A stretch of 64,000 bases of DNA from NCBI GenBank assembly GCA_016787725.1, contig JAEUTZ010000026.1, forward strand, positions 31,037-95,036, in the 5' to 3' direction. This document shows positions 43,682 to 52,521 of this stretch, piece by piece (positions within the stretch are counted from its first letter, which is position 1; each line of letters opens with the position of its first letter). Below the pieces are notes generated by a model that saw only the letters and a program-made list of their open reading frames with translations, did not search any database and was not told the DNA's origin. A program made the position numbers and the translations under genes. Source of the stretch: Cyclobacteriaceae bacterium (GTDB lineage Bacteria > Bacteroidota > Bacteroidia > Cytophagales > Cyclobacteriaceae).

Positions 43682-44539
43682 ATGGAAGGAATGCTAAAAT
43701 CGGATGCGCTGAAAGGGAAAACAATCATTATTACGGGCGGAGGAACAGGGCTCGGAAAATCCATGGGAAAATACATGCTCGCCCTGGGTGCCAATCTGGT
43801 CATTACGAGCCGGAAGAAAGAAGTGCTCGATAAAACGGTACTGGAATTGGAACGTGAAACCGGTGGTTCAGTATTGGCCGTTGCGTGCGATGTAAGAAAG
43901 TATGAAGAAATTGTCAATGTGATAGCGGAAACGGAAAGACGCTACGGGCAGATTCATGGTGTTCTAAACAACGCAGCGGGGAACTTCATTAGCCCCACCG
44001 AGCGACTGTCATACCGGGCGTTCGATATTGTTGTAGATATCGTGCTAAAGGGTACTTACTATATGACCCTGGCCATGGGTAAGCATTGGATTGCGAACAA
44101 GCAGCCCGGCACGTTTCTGAATATTGTCACCACATATGCCTGGACTGGCTCGGGATATGTTGTTCCCTCTGCTTGCAGTAAGGCCGGTGTGCTGGCGTTA
44201 ACGCGATCGCTGGCAGTGGAGTGGGCAAAATATAACATCCGGAGTAATGCCATTGCCCCGGGTCCCTTCCCTACCGAGGGTGCCTGGAGTCGATTGTTGC
44301 CAGGCGACCTTGTCAGCAAATTTAATCCTGCTGAACGGATTCCACTTAAACGAGTGGGCGAACACCAGGAGTTAGCCAATCTCGCTGCCTATCTGATGTC
44401 TGACTTCTCAGCCTATATAAATGGAGAAGTAATCACGATTGACGGAGGTGAATGGCTCAGAAATGGTGGCGAATTCAGTCACCTCGAAGCCATTACCGAT
44501 ACGCAGTGGGATCAATTGGAGAAGATGCGCGGTAAATAA
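43682..44539 (+). CDS. SDR family reductase, 2,4-dienoyl-CoA reductase-like
   Basis: A 285-residue NADPH-dependent enzyme. I start at the ATG at 43682 (MEGMLKSDALKGKTIIITGG); an upstream TTG at 43625 gives 19 extra residues that are not seen in the family. The nucleotide site is TGGGTGLGKSMGKYM and the NNAAGNFISP segment follows. In place of the usual YxxxK the sequence has VPSACSKAGVLALTR, the pattern found in 2,4-dienoyl-CoA reductases, which use other residues for catalysis. The C terminus SAYINGEVITIDGGEWL also matches them. It probably acts in degradation of unsaturated fatty acids. It is transcribed away from the OmpA gene. Confidence 0.88.
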   Translation: MEGMLKSDALKGKTIIITGGGTGLGKSMGKYMLALGANLVITSRKKEVLDKTVLELERETGGSVLAVACDVRKYEEIVNVIAETERRYGQIHGVLNNAAGNFISPTERLSYRAFDIVVDIVLKGTYYMTLAMGKHWIANKQPGTFLNIVTTYAWTGSGYVVPSACSKAGVLALTRSLAVEWAKYNIRSNAIAPGPFPTEGAWSRLLPGDLVSKFNPAERIPLKRVGEHQELANLAAYLMSDFSAYINGEVITIDGGEWLRNGGEFSHLEAITDTQWDQLEKMRGK

Positions 44540-44546
44540 ATCAACT

Positions 44547-45512
44547 CTATAATAATCTTGAAATTGCAAGGCGCACATAACTATGCGATAGCCCCTTCAA
44601 CGTTTCCTTGGTTAAACTATTAACAGTTACTGAAAACGAGTTGTACCTCCTGGCGTACATTAACCCAAAACGACTTCGCACTACCCAAGGTGTTGCCTCT
44701 ACTGTAAATGGACTTGGGTTTCGTTCAAATAAACTTCCTTCCAAAAATACATTTGAAACCACATAGTCAATTCCTCCACCCGCAAACAAAAATAATTCCA
44801 TCGCATCAGGGTCTCCGGCATAGCCAAGCGATGCATTGGAATAAACAGATTGTGTTAACGGTCGGAAATTTAAGAATCGAACGGTAATGCCCTGACTCAA
44901 TTTATTGACCCCGGTACCCGCATGAATCGCGGAGTTGCTCACCATTTCTATTTGATGTCCAAGAGGAATTGATTTTAATAATTGAACATTGAGGTTTGCA
45001 ATAACTTCATCTGCGATCTGGTACCTCCAGCCACGAGGTTCCCGAAACCCTGTTCGCTCGTGCCACCAAGCTTGAAGGTTGCCTATTCCCGTCTGCTCCC
45101 CAACCAGGCCCACTTTCCCCTCGATAACTCCGATGAATGAATCCCCTTTTAGCCGATTAACGGAAAAACCACTGTAATAGAGGCCAGCATAGGGCCGATC
45201 CATGTTGGCCGGATTGGCAAACCGGATTGTTCGCGAGGTGTAGATTTCATTTCCCAGATTAAACGACAGGATCAGATTGTCCCCTGGTCTATCGGTATTG
45301 AAAACTCTATTCAGCGCACTTTGCTTCTTGATTTTTGTCCGATAGGTGACATGGTGCCCTGCCGAATAATACCGATCGATAAAAAGAAATACATCGTTAT
45401 CAAGGGCAAAACTCACTTCGTTGGTGAATGACCGAGGCCTTACCTGACTTATCACCGAAGGGGTGCACAAGCCGATGAGCAACAAATAAATCAGCAGAAT
45501 TCGCACAATCAA
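44547..45512 (-). CDS. LpxR-like lipid A deacylase (DUF2219)
   Basis: A 321-residue outer-membrane barrel. A signal peptide is followed by VSFALDNDVFLFIDRYYSAG, which holds the Asn39-Asp40 pair aligned with the active-site residues of Salmonella LpxR. A conserved His151 sits in AWWHERTGFREPRGW. The length and the strand pattern match the family, whose members remove the 3'-acyloxyacyl chain from lipid A. It faces the SDR gene (7 bases apart, convergent) and lies 47 bases downstream of the 814-residue lipoprotein. It may alter the lipid A of this organism; the call is by motif. Confidence 0.86.
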   Translation of the reverse strand: MIVRILLIYLLLIGLCTPSVISQVRPRSFTNEVSFALDNDVFLFIDRYYSAGHHVTYRTKIKKQSALNRVFNTDRPGDNLILSFNLGNEIYTSRTIRFANPANMDRPYAGLYYSGFSVNRLKGDSFIGVIEGKVGLVGEQTGIGNLQAWWHERTGFREPRGWRYQIADEVIANLNVQLLKSIPLGHQIEMVSNSAIHAGTGVNKLSQGITVRFLNFRPLTQSVYSNASLGYAGDPDAMELFLFAGGGIDYVVSNVFLEGSLFERNPSPFTVEATPWVVRSRFGLMYARRYNSFSVTVNSLTKETLKGLSHSYVRLAISRLL

Positions 45513-45559
45513 AGTGAATGGTTGATCAATCTACTTGAAAATCTACACTCTGTCAAACC

Positions 45560-48004
45560 TTATTGAAGTGCAGTGGTAGTAACAACCGTTCCATTAAATG
45601 AATAAATAAAGGCTTGCCGGGATTTAACATTAACACCAAATACGGGCAGGATGGTGCTTTCCACGGGTTTGGTAATCATGGTACCGGTTTGATCAAATAA
45701 ATAGGAAAGATTTTGCTCCGGATCATAGTAATTAAAAACAGTACGATCCTGTGCAAGCACAATGGCCGAGGGCTGAAGTGCATAGGATCCGGGATTTTGT
45801 CGTTCGAAAACCAATTTATTCATTGCATCAAATACGGCTATCTTGTCAGTATCAATCCGAGAATAATAAAACTTTTGGCTAGTTGCATAAGGCCTGATCA
45901 ATGAAAATTGAGAATTGGTACCCCGTACAAGGTCTTCAGTCGTTAAACTCTTACTATCCAAAGTCAACTTTGTTACTTGCCCCGCACTTGTTATGAAATA
46001 CAAATAACTTCCGGATAAAGACGCTCCCACTTCAACAAAATAGTCACCGGAAACTTTTCCTCGGAGTTTGAACGGGAATCCGGTACTGTTGTTCCCCTTT
46101 CTGTTTACTAAGTGCATAGACTGATCCTCCGTGAGGAATACGAAATAATCACTCCCGCCAATCCGATAGTGCTCAGGTGGGTAGTTGATGGTTGAACCGA
46201 TTCTCTTTGGCGACCAATCCGGCAGAGGCTTTGCAGACTTGTCAAGAATAAAAACTTCTTGATCAGGAGTGGTTAACAAATACCGGTAATTCCCCGACTT
46301 GTCATAATCCACCACGGTGGCAAATCTCGACTTGAATGACAACCTTTTTGGGAACCCCGAAACATCACGTCCAAGCCGGTCGATTACATAAAGGGAAGTG
46401 GGAGTAACTATAAAATACTGGAGTTTCGCATTCTTAAATAAGTCGACTTGCGTTAAACTATAAATCACACCGTCCAGGACATAACTCCAAAGAATTCCAT
46501 TTTCAGAAGAAAACAAGCTAATTTGATGCGTGGAGTCCTGAACGATCAATTCACTCTTGGAGTTGGTATGGTTTTTCACAGGGAACGCACGCGCGATGGC
46601 ATTGGAAAGTTGATAGGCTACCACCGGGACTTTTCTATCCTGTTTACCCGGAGATGTAGGCTCCAGGTTAATGCTGGTATAGAAATGATCATCGAGTGCG
46701 CTAAACTGAATGCTGCCCCAGGCGATGGATGATAAGTGCAACGAATCAAAAACAGGCTTCCATCGACTCTCGGGGGCAGGATTCCATTTTATACTTTTAA
46801 AAAATATGGAAACATTACTTTCGCGCAAGCCTCGACCTAAAAATTCCTGAAAAGCCAATGACTTACCCCACGTGTCATCCGCTTCAATTTCATCGATTAA
46901 TCTCTTCAAGGATGAGACACTCCCTGAAATAACCATATAATTTTCCAACCAGGTCATGTAGGCCACCGAGTCGGCAGGCAGCAACTCATTGAGGGGTTTC
47001 AAAAATTCAGATTCCCGGAGGGCACTTAATTCATAACCTGAATAGTTTTCAACATAAGAACCCATTTCTGTCGCAGTATCTTTCACTTTGACAAAGATCA
47101 GCGAACCTCCAGATTCTTCAGATTCACAAACAGCAACCTCATCGGCAAAAAAAGATTTAGTGGTATCTTGATTTAACATAAACTTGCTCCAATCCGAAAT
47201 TCCGTAATGAATAACCCAGTTGGTTGAGAAGGGTATAAAGCGCATCACATCATTTTTTACCGGGTGCTGTTGTTGGAAACGGGATAGTCCAAAAGTTCTT
47301 CCAATACTATCCAGTGTAAAGCCATTCATAGATAGCTTCTCGTTTTCTGTCTTTACATCCAGAACAGCAGACCGAGCAAATTCTTTAAAAAGTGGAATGG
47401 AATTCCAATTCGGATTTGCTATCAGACCAAAAGCCATCAGCGAATTGAAGTTTAGATACAGATTCCCTTCATCTGATTTGAGAGATGCAAATTGAAAAAG
47501 TGCCGGATTGGACACCCGGTAGTTCGTGTTACCCGGAAGTTCCGCAATCCGCAAAGCATTCTCTACCAAAATCGGAGACCGGCAAAGAATGACAATATCC
47601 TGCAGGTAAGAAAAAGCAAGAACTATCTTATTATCCGGGAGCGTTCGAATCTCATGGATTACGTTCCCATTGTACACCCGATTTGTTAACCGTTGGGTTC
47701 TTTTATTAGTGAGAGCACTGGAAATCAAACCTGTATATTCTCTTTCCGGAATTCGATAGGCATACAATAAATCAGCTTCTTTCTTACCAATCGGTTGTAA
47801 AGCAATAACAAACGAAGTGGCTGAAACTCTAAAAAAAGGGCCTATTACACTGTCTGTTTTGGGGGTGTTTATAGTCTCATAAATAAAAATTGAATTTGAA
47901 TCAAGAACATCCCAGTAATCAATCCCCTTTTGAGGATTGCAAGACACCAGGCTGATACCAACAACCCATACCAGGAACCGGACTTCAGAATTTATCTTCC
48001 ACAC
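45560..48004 (-). CDS. Large lipoprotein of unknown function (DUF3352-like plus beta propeller)
   Basis: An 814-residue lipoprotein with a lipobox SLVSC (Cys22). Residues 30 to about 480 are a mixed alpha/beta region that I tentatively compare with DUF3352-type proteins (LSMNGFTLDSIGRTFGLSRF, then MTWLENYMVISGSVSSLKRLI). Residues 500 to 814 look like a beta propeller with repeats of the type YVIDRLGRDVSGFPKRL and VNRKGNNSTGFPFKLRGKV (GFP-[KR]xL in at least two blades). I do not recognise a named family. A terminator for the next gene upstream lies only 17 bases from its start, so it should have its own promoter within a short space, which was not identified. Confidence 0.68.
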   Translation of the reverse strand: MWKINSEVRFLVWVVGISLVSCNPQKGIDYWDVLDSNSIFIYETINTPKTDSVIGPFFRVSATSFVIALQPIGKKEADLLYAYRIPEREYTGLISSALTNKRTQRLTNRVYNGNVIHEIRTLPDNKIVLAFSYLQDIVILCRSPILVENALRIAELPGNTNYRVSNPALFQFASLKSDEGNLYLNFNSLMAFGLIANPNWNSIPLFKEFARSAVLDVKTENEKLSMNGFTLDSIGRTFGLSRFQQQHPVKNDVMRFIPFSTNWVIHYGISDWSKFMLNQDTTKSFFADEVAVCESEESGGSLIFVKVKDTATEMGSYVENYSGYELSALRESEFLKPLNELLPADSVAYMTWLENYMVISGSVSSLKRLIDEIEADDTWGKSLAFQEFLGRGLRESNVSIFFKSIKWNPAPESRWKPVFDSLHLSSIAWGSIQFSALDDHFYTSINLEPTSPGKQDRKVPVVAYQLSNAIARAFPVKNHTNSKSELIVQDSTHQISLFSSENGILWSYVLDGVIYSLTQVDLFKNAKLQYFIVTPTSLYVIDRLGRDVSGFPKRLSFKSRFATVVDYDKSGNYRYLLTTPDQEVFILDKSAKPLPDWSPKRIGSTINYPPEHYRIGGSDYFVFLTEDQSMHLVNRKGNNSTGFPFKLRGKVSGDYFVEVGASLSGSYLYFITSAGQVTKLTLDSKSLTTEDLVRGTNSQFSLIRPYATSQKFYYSRIDTDKIAVFDAMNKLVFERQNPGSYALQPSAIVLAQDRTVFNYYDPEQNLSYLFDQTGTMITKPVESTILPVFGVNVKSRQAFIYSFNGTVVTTTALQ

Positions 48005-48020
48005 CGATCCAAAACTAACG

Positions 48021-48051
48021 AAAAATAAAAGCCAGACCTATACAGCCTGGC
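48021..48051 (-). terminator. Probable terminator of the barrel gene at 48079-48900
   Basis: On the minus strand GCCAG and CTGGC pair over a 11-base loop and TTTTATTTTT follows. The stem is short (5-6 bp), so confidence is moderate. It lies 27 bases after the stop of the barrel gene. Confidence 0.55.
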
Positions 48052-48078
48052 AATTACCATTTTTTAATATCTCTGTTC

Positions 48079-48900
48079 CTATCTAAAAGACTTTAACGTA
48101 CCTAAATAGTAATGTAATCCAACTTGTACCCCCACGAGGAAGTTTGCCCGCCCTCCAAAAATTTCAGAAACATTACCACTCTTTAGTAAATTAATAATGT
48201 CTTCATTTCTCATATCTGTAAAGCTGTAATTAGCTCTTACCTGAGTTGTTAAGTAAAGATGTTTTGATAAGTCGATATCTAATCCGAAGGCTACGGCTAA
48301 TTGGAACTCCGTATTCTTGAAATCGTCCAGCTCCTTTTGAAGTAACGCTGTAGTAGGAACATCATTAGGGAGGTTATAGGTACCATCGCCATTATCAATA
48401 GCGGAGGGGTAATCATCCTGAATTGTTGCAAAGTCTAGTCCTTCAGGAATTTCATAATTACCACTATTCGTTTGCAATGTTTCAATACCCTTGCTGAGGA
48501 TTCCCAACTGCGGCCCAAAATTAAAATTTCCGCGGGCCTTACCAGAGCCTCCACCCATAAATTTCATCATCAAGGGAATATTGATATATTCAACATCGAT
48601 CCTCCTTGTGCCAGCGATCTGTTTGGCGGTATTGATAACATTATAGATTTGACCCTGGGTTGATTTAATCGCCTCCAACTGAAGGCCAAATTTATTCCCT
48701 AGATCAGCACCAAAAGTGAAACCAAAGGGTGCCCAGTTATACGTATAGGTGGAACTATACCGTGGGTCTTCGCTCAATCCCTTGTCTAGTACAAAGGTGG
48801 CATTGTAGGCTGTGGTTGCTCCAAAGTGAATCTGAGCCTCCACCTGCGCTACGAAAAACATTAAAATTGATGTAAGTATGCCGTAGATTTTTGATTTCAT
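48079..48900 (-). CDS. Small outer-membrane beta-barrel (PorT/porin family-like)
   Basis: A 273-residue outer-membrane protein. The signal peptide ends AQVEAQ (about residue 22). The rest is amphipathic with the pattern of an 8-stranded barrel, such as FGFTFGADLGNKFGLQLEAI, then VEYINIPLMMKFMGGG, and the closing FLVGVQVGLHYYLGTLKSFR. The family, OMP_b-brl/PorT-like, is common in Bacteroidota and has no single function. The middle region (about 120-190) has a long extracellular-like loop rich in Asp and Asn. It is divergent from the DUF1080 gene, 68 bases apart, and ends in a probable terminator. Confidence 0.82.
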   Translation of the reverse strand: MKSKIYGILTSILMFFVAQVEAQIHFGATTAYNATFVLDKGLSEDPRYSSTYTYNWAPFGFTFGADLGNKFGLQLEAIKSTQGQIYNVINTAKQIAGTRRIDVEYINIPLMMKFMGGGSGKARGNFNFGPQLGILSKGIETLQTNSGNYEIPEGLDFATIQDDYPSAIDNGDGTYNLPNDVPTTALLQKELDDFKNTEFQLAVAFGLDIDLSKHLYLTTQVRANYSFTDMRNEDIINLLKSGNVSEIFGGRANFLVGVQVGLHYYLGTLKSFR

Positions 48901-48968
48901 ATGGTTAACTTTTGCCGTTAATTTCGAACTTATTCAATTAAGTAACCTTCTAATAAAGTCATATTTCT

Positions 48969-49718
48969 ATGAAAAAGGTACTCCGATCAGCAATTTTTCC
49001 GATTTTGATGGCACTGGGTATCGGCTGCACGTCAAATAAATCACAAGAAAATACAGGCTCTATTGACAATCACCTGACTGACCAACAAAAAGAGGAAGGG
49101 TGGGAATTGTTGTTTGACGGGTCAAGTCTGGATGGGTGGCAGATTTTCAAAGACCGTAAAAATAATACCTGGGAAGTGCAAGGGGGTACCCTCCATTGCA
49201 AACCCCTCAATGAAAGTGTATCCGGTGATGGTGATGAACGTTCTGATTTACGCACTAGTGACGAGTTCGAAAATTTTGAACTTGTTTTTGATTGGAAAAT
49301 TGCTCTGCAGGGTAATAGCGGAGTGATGTTTCGTGTAACCGAAGAATTTGACCAACCTTATTATTCCGGACCTGAATATCAATTGGTAGATGACTTCGGG
49401 TATGCCGGAGAATTAACCGATTTGCAAAAGACCGGGTGCAACTACGATATGCACCCAACTCCTGCCATCAAAACCCTGTATGTGCCAGGATCGTGGAACA
49501 ACTCGAAGCTAGTGGTTAACGGAAATCATGTTGAACATTGGTTAAATGGTCAGAAAGTGGTTGAATATGAGTTGCACTCCGAAGACTGGATTCAAAGGAA
49601 GAATGCAAGCAAATGGAAAGATGCTCCAGGGTATGGAATGGCGAAGAAAGGGTACATCGACCTTCAAGACCATGGAAGCGAAATCTGGTTCAAAAATATG
49701 CGGATAAAGGTTTTGTGA
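48969..49718 (+). CDS. DUF1080 (3-keto-disaccharide hydrolase-like) lipoprotein
   Basis: A 249-residue lipoprotein with lipobox IGC (Cys20). The domain starts EGWELLFDGSSLDGWQIF, the standard opening of DUF1080, and continues NFELVFDWKIALQGNSGVMF and YIDLQDHGSEIWFKNMRI, as in concanavalin-like sandwiches. Some members hydrolyse 3-keto-glycosides after the action of a periplasmic oxidoreductase, so a role in breakdown of plant or glycoside material is possible. The neighbour asparagine synthetase starts 60 bases later and appears unrelated. Confidence 0.9.
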   Translation: MKKVLRSAIFPILMALGIGCTSNKSQENTGSIDNHLTDQQKEEGWELLFDGSSLDGWQIFKDRKNNTWEVQGGTLHCKPLNESVSGDGDERSDLRTSDEFENFELVFDWKIALQGNSGVMFRVTEEFDQPYYSGPEYQLVDDFGYAGELTDLQKTGCNYDMHPTPAIKTLYVPGSWNNSKLVVNGNHVEHWLNGQKVVEYELHSEDWIQRKNASKWKDAPGYGMAKKGYIDLQDHGSEIWFKNMRIKVL

Positions 49719-49778
49719 ACAGCCATCCGTGACCATTTAAAACGATAGGCAACAATCCAGTTTGATTGCCACTGAACC

Positions 49779-51671
49779 ATGTGCGGCATTACCGGAGTCT
49801 TTGCATTTAATTTAGTCGGCAGGTTTAACATGATGCATGTTACCTCGGCCACCATGGCCCTGGAGCAACGTGGTCCAGACTTTCAGGATATTTACATTGA
49901 TGATTACGTTGGACTCGGGCACAGAAGACTATCGATCATTGATACAAGCGCCCTCGCAAACCAACCCATGTGGGATTCCGCCAAACGCTATGGCATCGTT
50001 TTTAATGGTGAGATTTTCAACTTCCGGGAGCTAAGACTTGAATTGCAAAAGCAGGGAGTCGCCTTCTCCTCTTCTTCTGATACCGAAGTGCTCCTGAATC
50101 TTTTTATTCGGGAAAAAGAAGCCTGCCTGAATAAACTCAATGGGTTCTTTGCCTTCTGCATTTACGACCGTCAGGAACAGACTTTTTTCTTAGCGCGGGA
50201 TCGGTTTGGGATTAAGCCTCTCCTTTATCTTTTTGATGAAGACAAATTTCTTTTTGCCTCCGAAATGAAATCATTGCTTCAATATGGTATTGACAAGACC
50301 TTGGACTATCAATCGCTGTTCTTTTATTTACAATTAAATTATACACCCGCTCCGGATTCCATTTTTACCCATGTAAAAAAACTACAGCCCGGTCATTTTC
50401 TAAAAGTGGAAAGAAAGGAGTTGTTGGTAGGTCGATACTACTCCATCCCTGAGAGAAATGAACCTGCCCTTCCCTATCCGCAAGCACAAAAAAAACTAAT
50501 GGATCTATTGGATGAGTCGGTACAACGAAGGCTCATCTCGGATGTACCGCTGGGTGCATTCCTGAGTGGTGGAATCGACTCCTCGGTAATAACTGCTTTA
50601 GCCCACAGGCACAAACCTGATCTTCACACGTTCTCGATCGGCTTTCGCGATGAGAAGTTCTTTGATGAAACCCGCTATGCGAACAAGGTAGCTAAACACG
50701 TAGGCACTCATCATACTGTGTTCTCCTTGTCCAATGATGATTTGCTGACCCACCTTCAATCGGCACTTAATTATCTGGATGAACCCTTTGGAGATTCTTC
50801 AGCCCTTAATGTTTTTATCCTTAGCAAAGAAACCCGCAAACATGCCACCGTGGCATTATCGGGCGATGGTGCGGACGAAATGCTGGGCGGATACAACAAG
50901 CATTCAGCTTTCTATAGAGCAATCAATAAGCAGTGGCCTGAAAAGTTGATCGGGACATTGGGTCCTTTGTGGAAATCCCTTCCGCAATCACGAAACTCCT
51001 ATCTCAGCAACAAAATTCGGCAGGCCAATCGGTTTGCGGAAGGCCTCCGTCTTTCCAGCCGCGAACGCTATTGGCGTTGGGCGGGGTATGCTCAGGAAAA
51101 AGAGGCGTTGAAACTTCTCACGGAAGAATCCAAAACGAAATTTTCAAAACAACTGTTTGAAAGCAGAAGGCAAAGCCTCTTACAGTATATCCCTGATCAA
51201 GCCTCCATGAATGAATTCCTCTTGACAGACATGACCCTCGTGCTTCCCAATGACATGCTTACCAAGGTTGATTTGATGAGCATGGCGCATGGGTTAGAAG
51301 TGCGCGTTCCATTTTTGGATTATCAGGTTGTTGATTATGTATTCAGTTTGCCGGATGAGTATAAAATTACTCACTCATCAAGAAAACGGATTCTGCGGGA
51401 TACATTCCAAGCGCTGTTACCTGTGGAATTATTTCACCGACCCAAGAAAGGGTTTGAAGTACCCTTATTGAAATGGTTTCGCAACGAACTGAAATCAATG
51501 ATTTTCGATGATCTTCTTTCTGAAAAGTCCATCCGGGAACAAGGAATTTTTGATTATGGTGAAATAAAGGCACTGAAAGACCAGCTATTCTCCCGCAATC
51601 CGCAGGATGTACCTGCCCGCATCTGGGGCCTTATTGTTTTTCAATGGTGGCTTCGGAAATATGGAAAGTAA
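49779..51671 (+). CDS. asnB: Asparagine synthetase (glutamine-hydrolysing)
   Basis: A 630-residue enzyme making asparagine from aspartate, ATP and glutamine. Cys2 (MCGITGVFAF) is the nucleophile of the N-terminal glutaminase domain, which keeps RLSIIDTSALANQPM and FNGEIFNF. The synthetase domain has the PP-loop SGGIDSS at residues 263-269 and ALSGDGADEMLGGYNKH. The C-terminal region has the family motif VDLMSMAHGLEVRVPFLDYQ. The length matches the long AsnB form (about 600-640). No exopolysaccharide genes lie nearby, so general amino acid synthesis is the likely role. It ends 1 base before the convergent nuclease gene with no terminator between. Confidence 0.95.
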   Translation: MCGITGVFAFNLVGRFNMMHVTSATMALEQRGPDFQDIYIDDYVGLGHRRLSIIDTSALANQPMWDSAKRYGIVFNGEIFNFRELRLELQKQGVAFSSSSDTEVLLNLFIREKEACLNKLNGFFAFCIYDRQEQTFFLARDRFGIKPLLYLFDEDKFLFASEMKSLLQYGIDKTLDYQSLFFYLQLNYTPAPDSIFTHVKKLQPGHFLKVERKELLVGRYYSIPERNEPALPYPQAQKKLMDLLDESVQRRLISDVPLGAFLSGGIDSSVITALAHRHKPDLHTFSIGFRDEKFFDETRYANKVAKHVGTHHTVFSLSNDDLLTHLQSALNYLDEPFGDSSALNVFILSKETRKHATVALSGDGADEMLGGYNKHSAFYRAINKQWPEKLIGTLGPLWKSLPQSRNSYLSNKIRQANRFAEGLRLSSRERYWRWAGYAQEKEALKLLTEESKTKFSKQLFESRRQSLLQYIPDQASMNEFLLTDMTLVLPNDMLTKVDLMSMAHGLEVRVPFLDYQVVDYVFSLPDEYKITHSSRKRILRDTFQALLPVELFHRPKKGFEVPLLKWFRNELKSMIFDDLLSEKSIREQGIFDYGEIKALKDQLFSRNPQDVPARIWGLIVFQWWLRKYGK

Positions 51672-51672
51672 C

Positions 51673-52434
51673 CTACCCATAAATCTGGTTGAGCAATCCT
51701 GCCAGGCGAATACCGGCTTGAAGCATTCTTGTTTTAGCAATTGAAAAATACTGATAGGTGTAAACATAGCCCAGGTTACCATCGTTTATATCGTAAACCT
51801 GTGGTCTGAAACTCATGGATTCCAACGCCCAATCCCGAACTCCGGTGCTCTGCCAATGTTTAACAGTCTCTTTGTCGGGTACCCCTAACGCATTAGCCAA
51901 TTCGGTATAACTTAATCGTGAGCCATCGATCATTTCACTATCCCAAACCCGATGCAGATTTGAATCATTCCTAAACCATTTCACCTTTACTTCATTACCA
52001 CCCCGATCGCCCGGCCTGCCTACATGCAACGGCTGATGCATGTCGCCCACCATATGAACCAACATTTTAAGATAGTCTTGCTCCTGCTTAGCCGATAATT
52101 TCCCGCTTTTCAACTCGGCTGTAATTTTTTCAATCATCATGATCACTTTCCCATCTGGATTCCCCTCTACATCTTCATACCGTCCGCCATCCGGAATGGT
52201 AGTCCAATGCCAATCGGTAGTGTATTTGTATGCTGTATCGGATAATATTTCATCCATCCAGGTACTCACCATGGCCAACGATTCTCCATTCAGAATTTGT
52301 TGAATTTTACTCCTCGCCTTTTTAGTCAAATACCGCTCGGCAATTAAGCCTGTGGCGCGATGCCCTGTAACTCCCCAACCAAAACCTTCGATACACACAA
52401 CAAAGAGAATCAATATCAATAAACACCTTTTCAT
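51673..52434 (-). CDS. S1/P1-type nuclease, secreted
   Basis: A 253-residue exported zinc nuclease that cleaves single-stranded nucleic acids. I start at the ATG at 52434 (MKRCLLILILFVVCIEGFG); the ATG at 52476 would add 14 residues. Signal cleavage before Trp would leave WGVTGHRATGLIAERYL, where the N-terminal Trp and the following His bind zinc. Further ligands appear in HMVGDMHQPLHVG and NLHRVWDSEMI. These are the trinuclear zinc site residues, so it should be active outside the cell, perhaps in phosphate or nucleotide scavenging. It converges on asnB and diverges from the RMD1-family gene. Confidence 0.93.
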   Translation of the reverse strand: MKRCLLILILFVVCIEGFGWGVTGHRATGLIAERYLTKKARSKIQQILNGESLAMVSTWMDEILSDTAYKYTTDWHWTTIPDGGRYEDVEGNPDGKVIMMIEKITAELKSGKLSAKQEQDYLKMLVHMVGDMHQPLHVGRPGDRGGNEVKVKWFRNDSNLHRVWDSEMIDGSRLSYTELANALGVPDKETVKHWQSTGVRDWALESMSFRPQVYDINDGNLGYVYTYQYFSIAKTRMLQAGIRLAGLLNQIYG

Positions 52435-52484
52435 AATCATCTGCATCAAGCTGCAAAAATGAGAATTTTCACCCATTCTAAAAT

Positions 52485-52514
52485 TTTATGAGCATGATAA
52501 TAACGTTAAATTTG
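52485..52514 (+). promoter_or_regulatory. Candidate promoter of the RMD1-family gene, start codon 7 bases downstream
   Basis: TTTA at 52485-52488 and TAAATTTG at 52507-52514 (full match to TAnnTTTG) with 18 bp between them. The ATG at 52522 is only 7 bases after the -7 box, so transcription should begin at or next to the start codon, giving a leaderless mRNA. Confidence 0.5.
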
Positions 52515-52521
52515 ATAGCGG

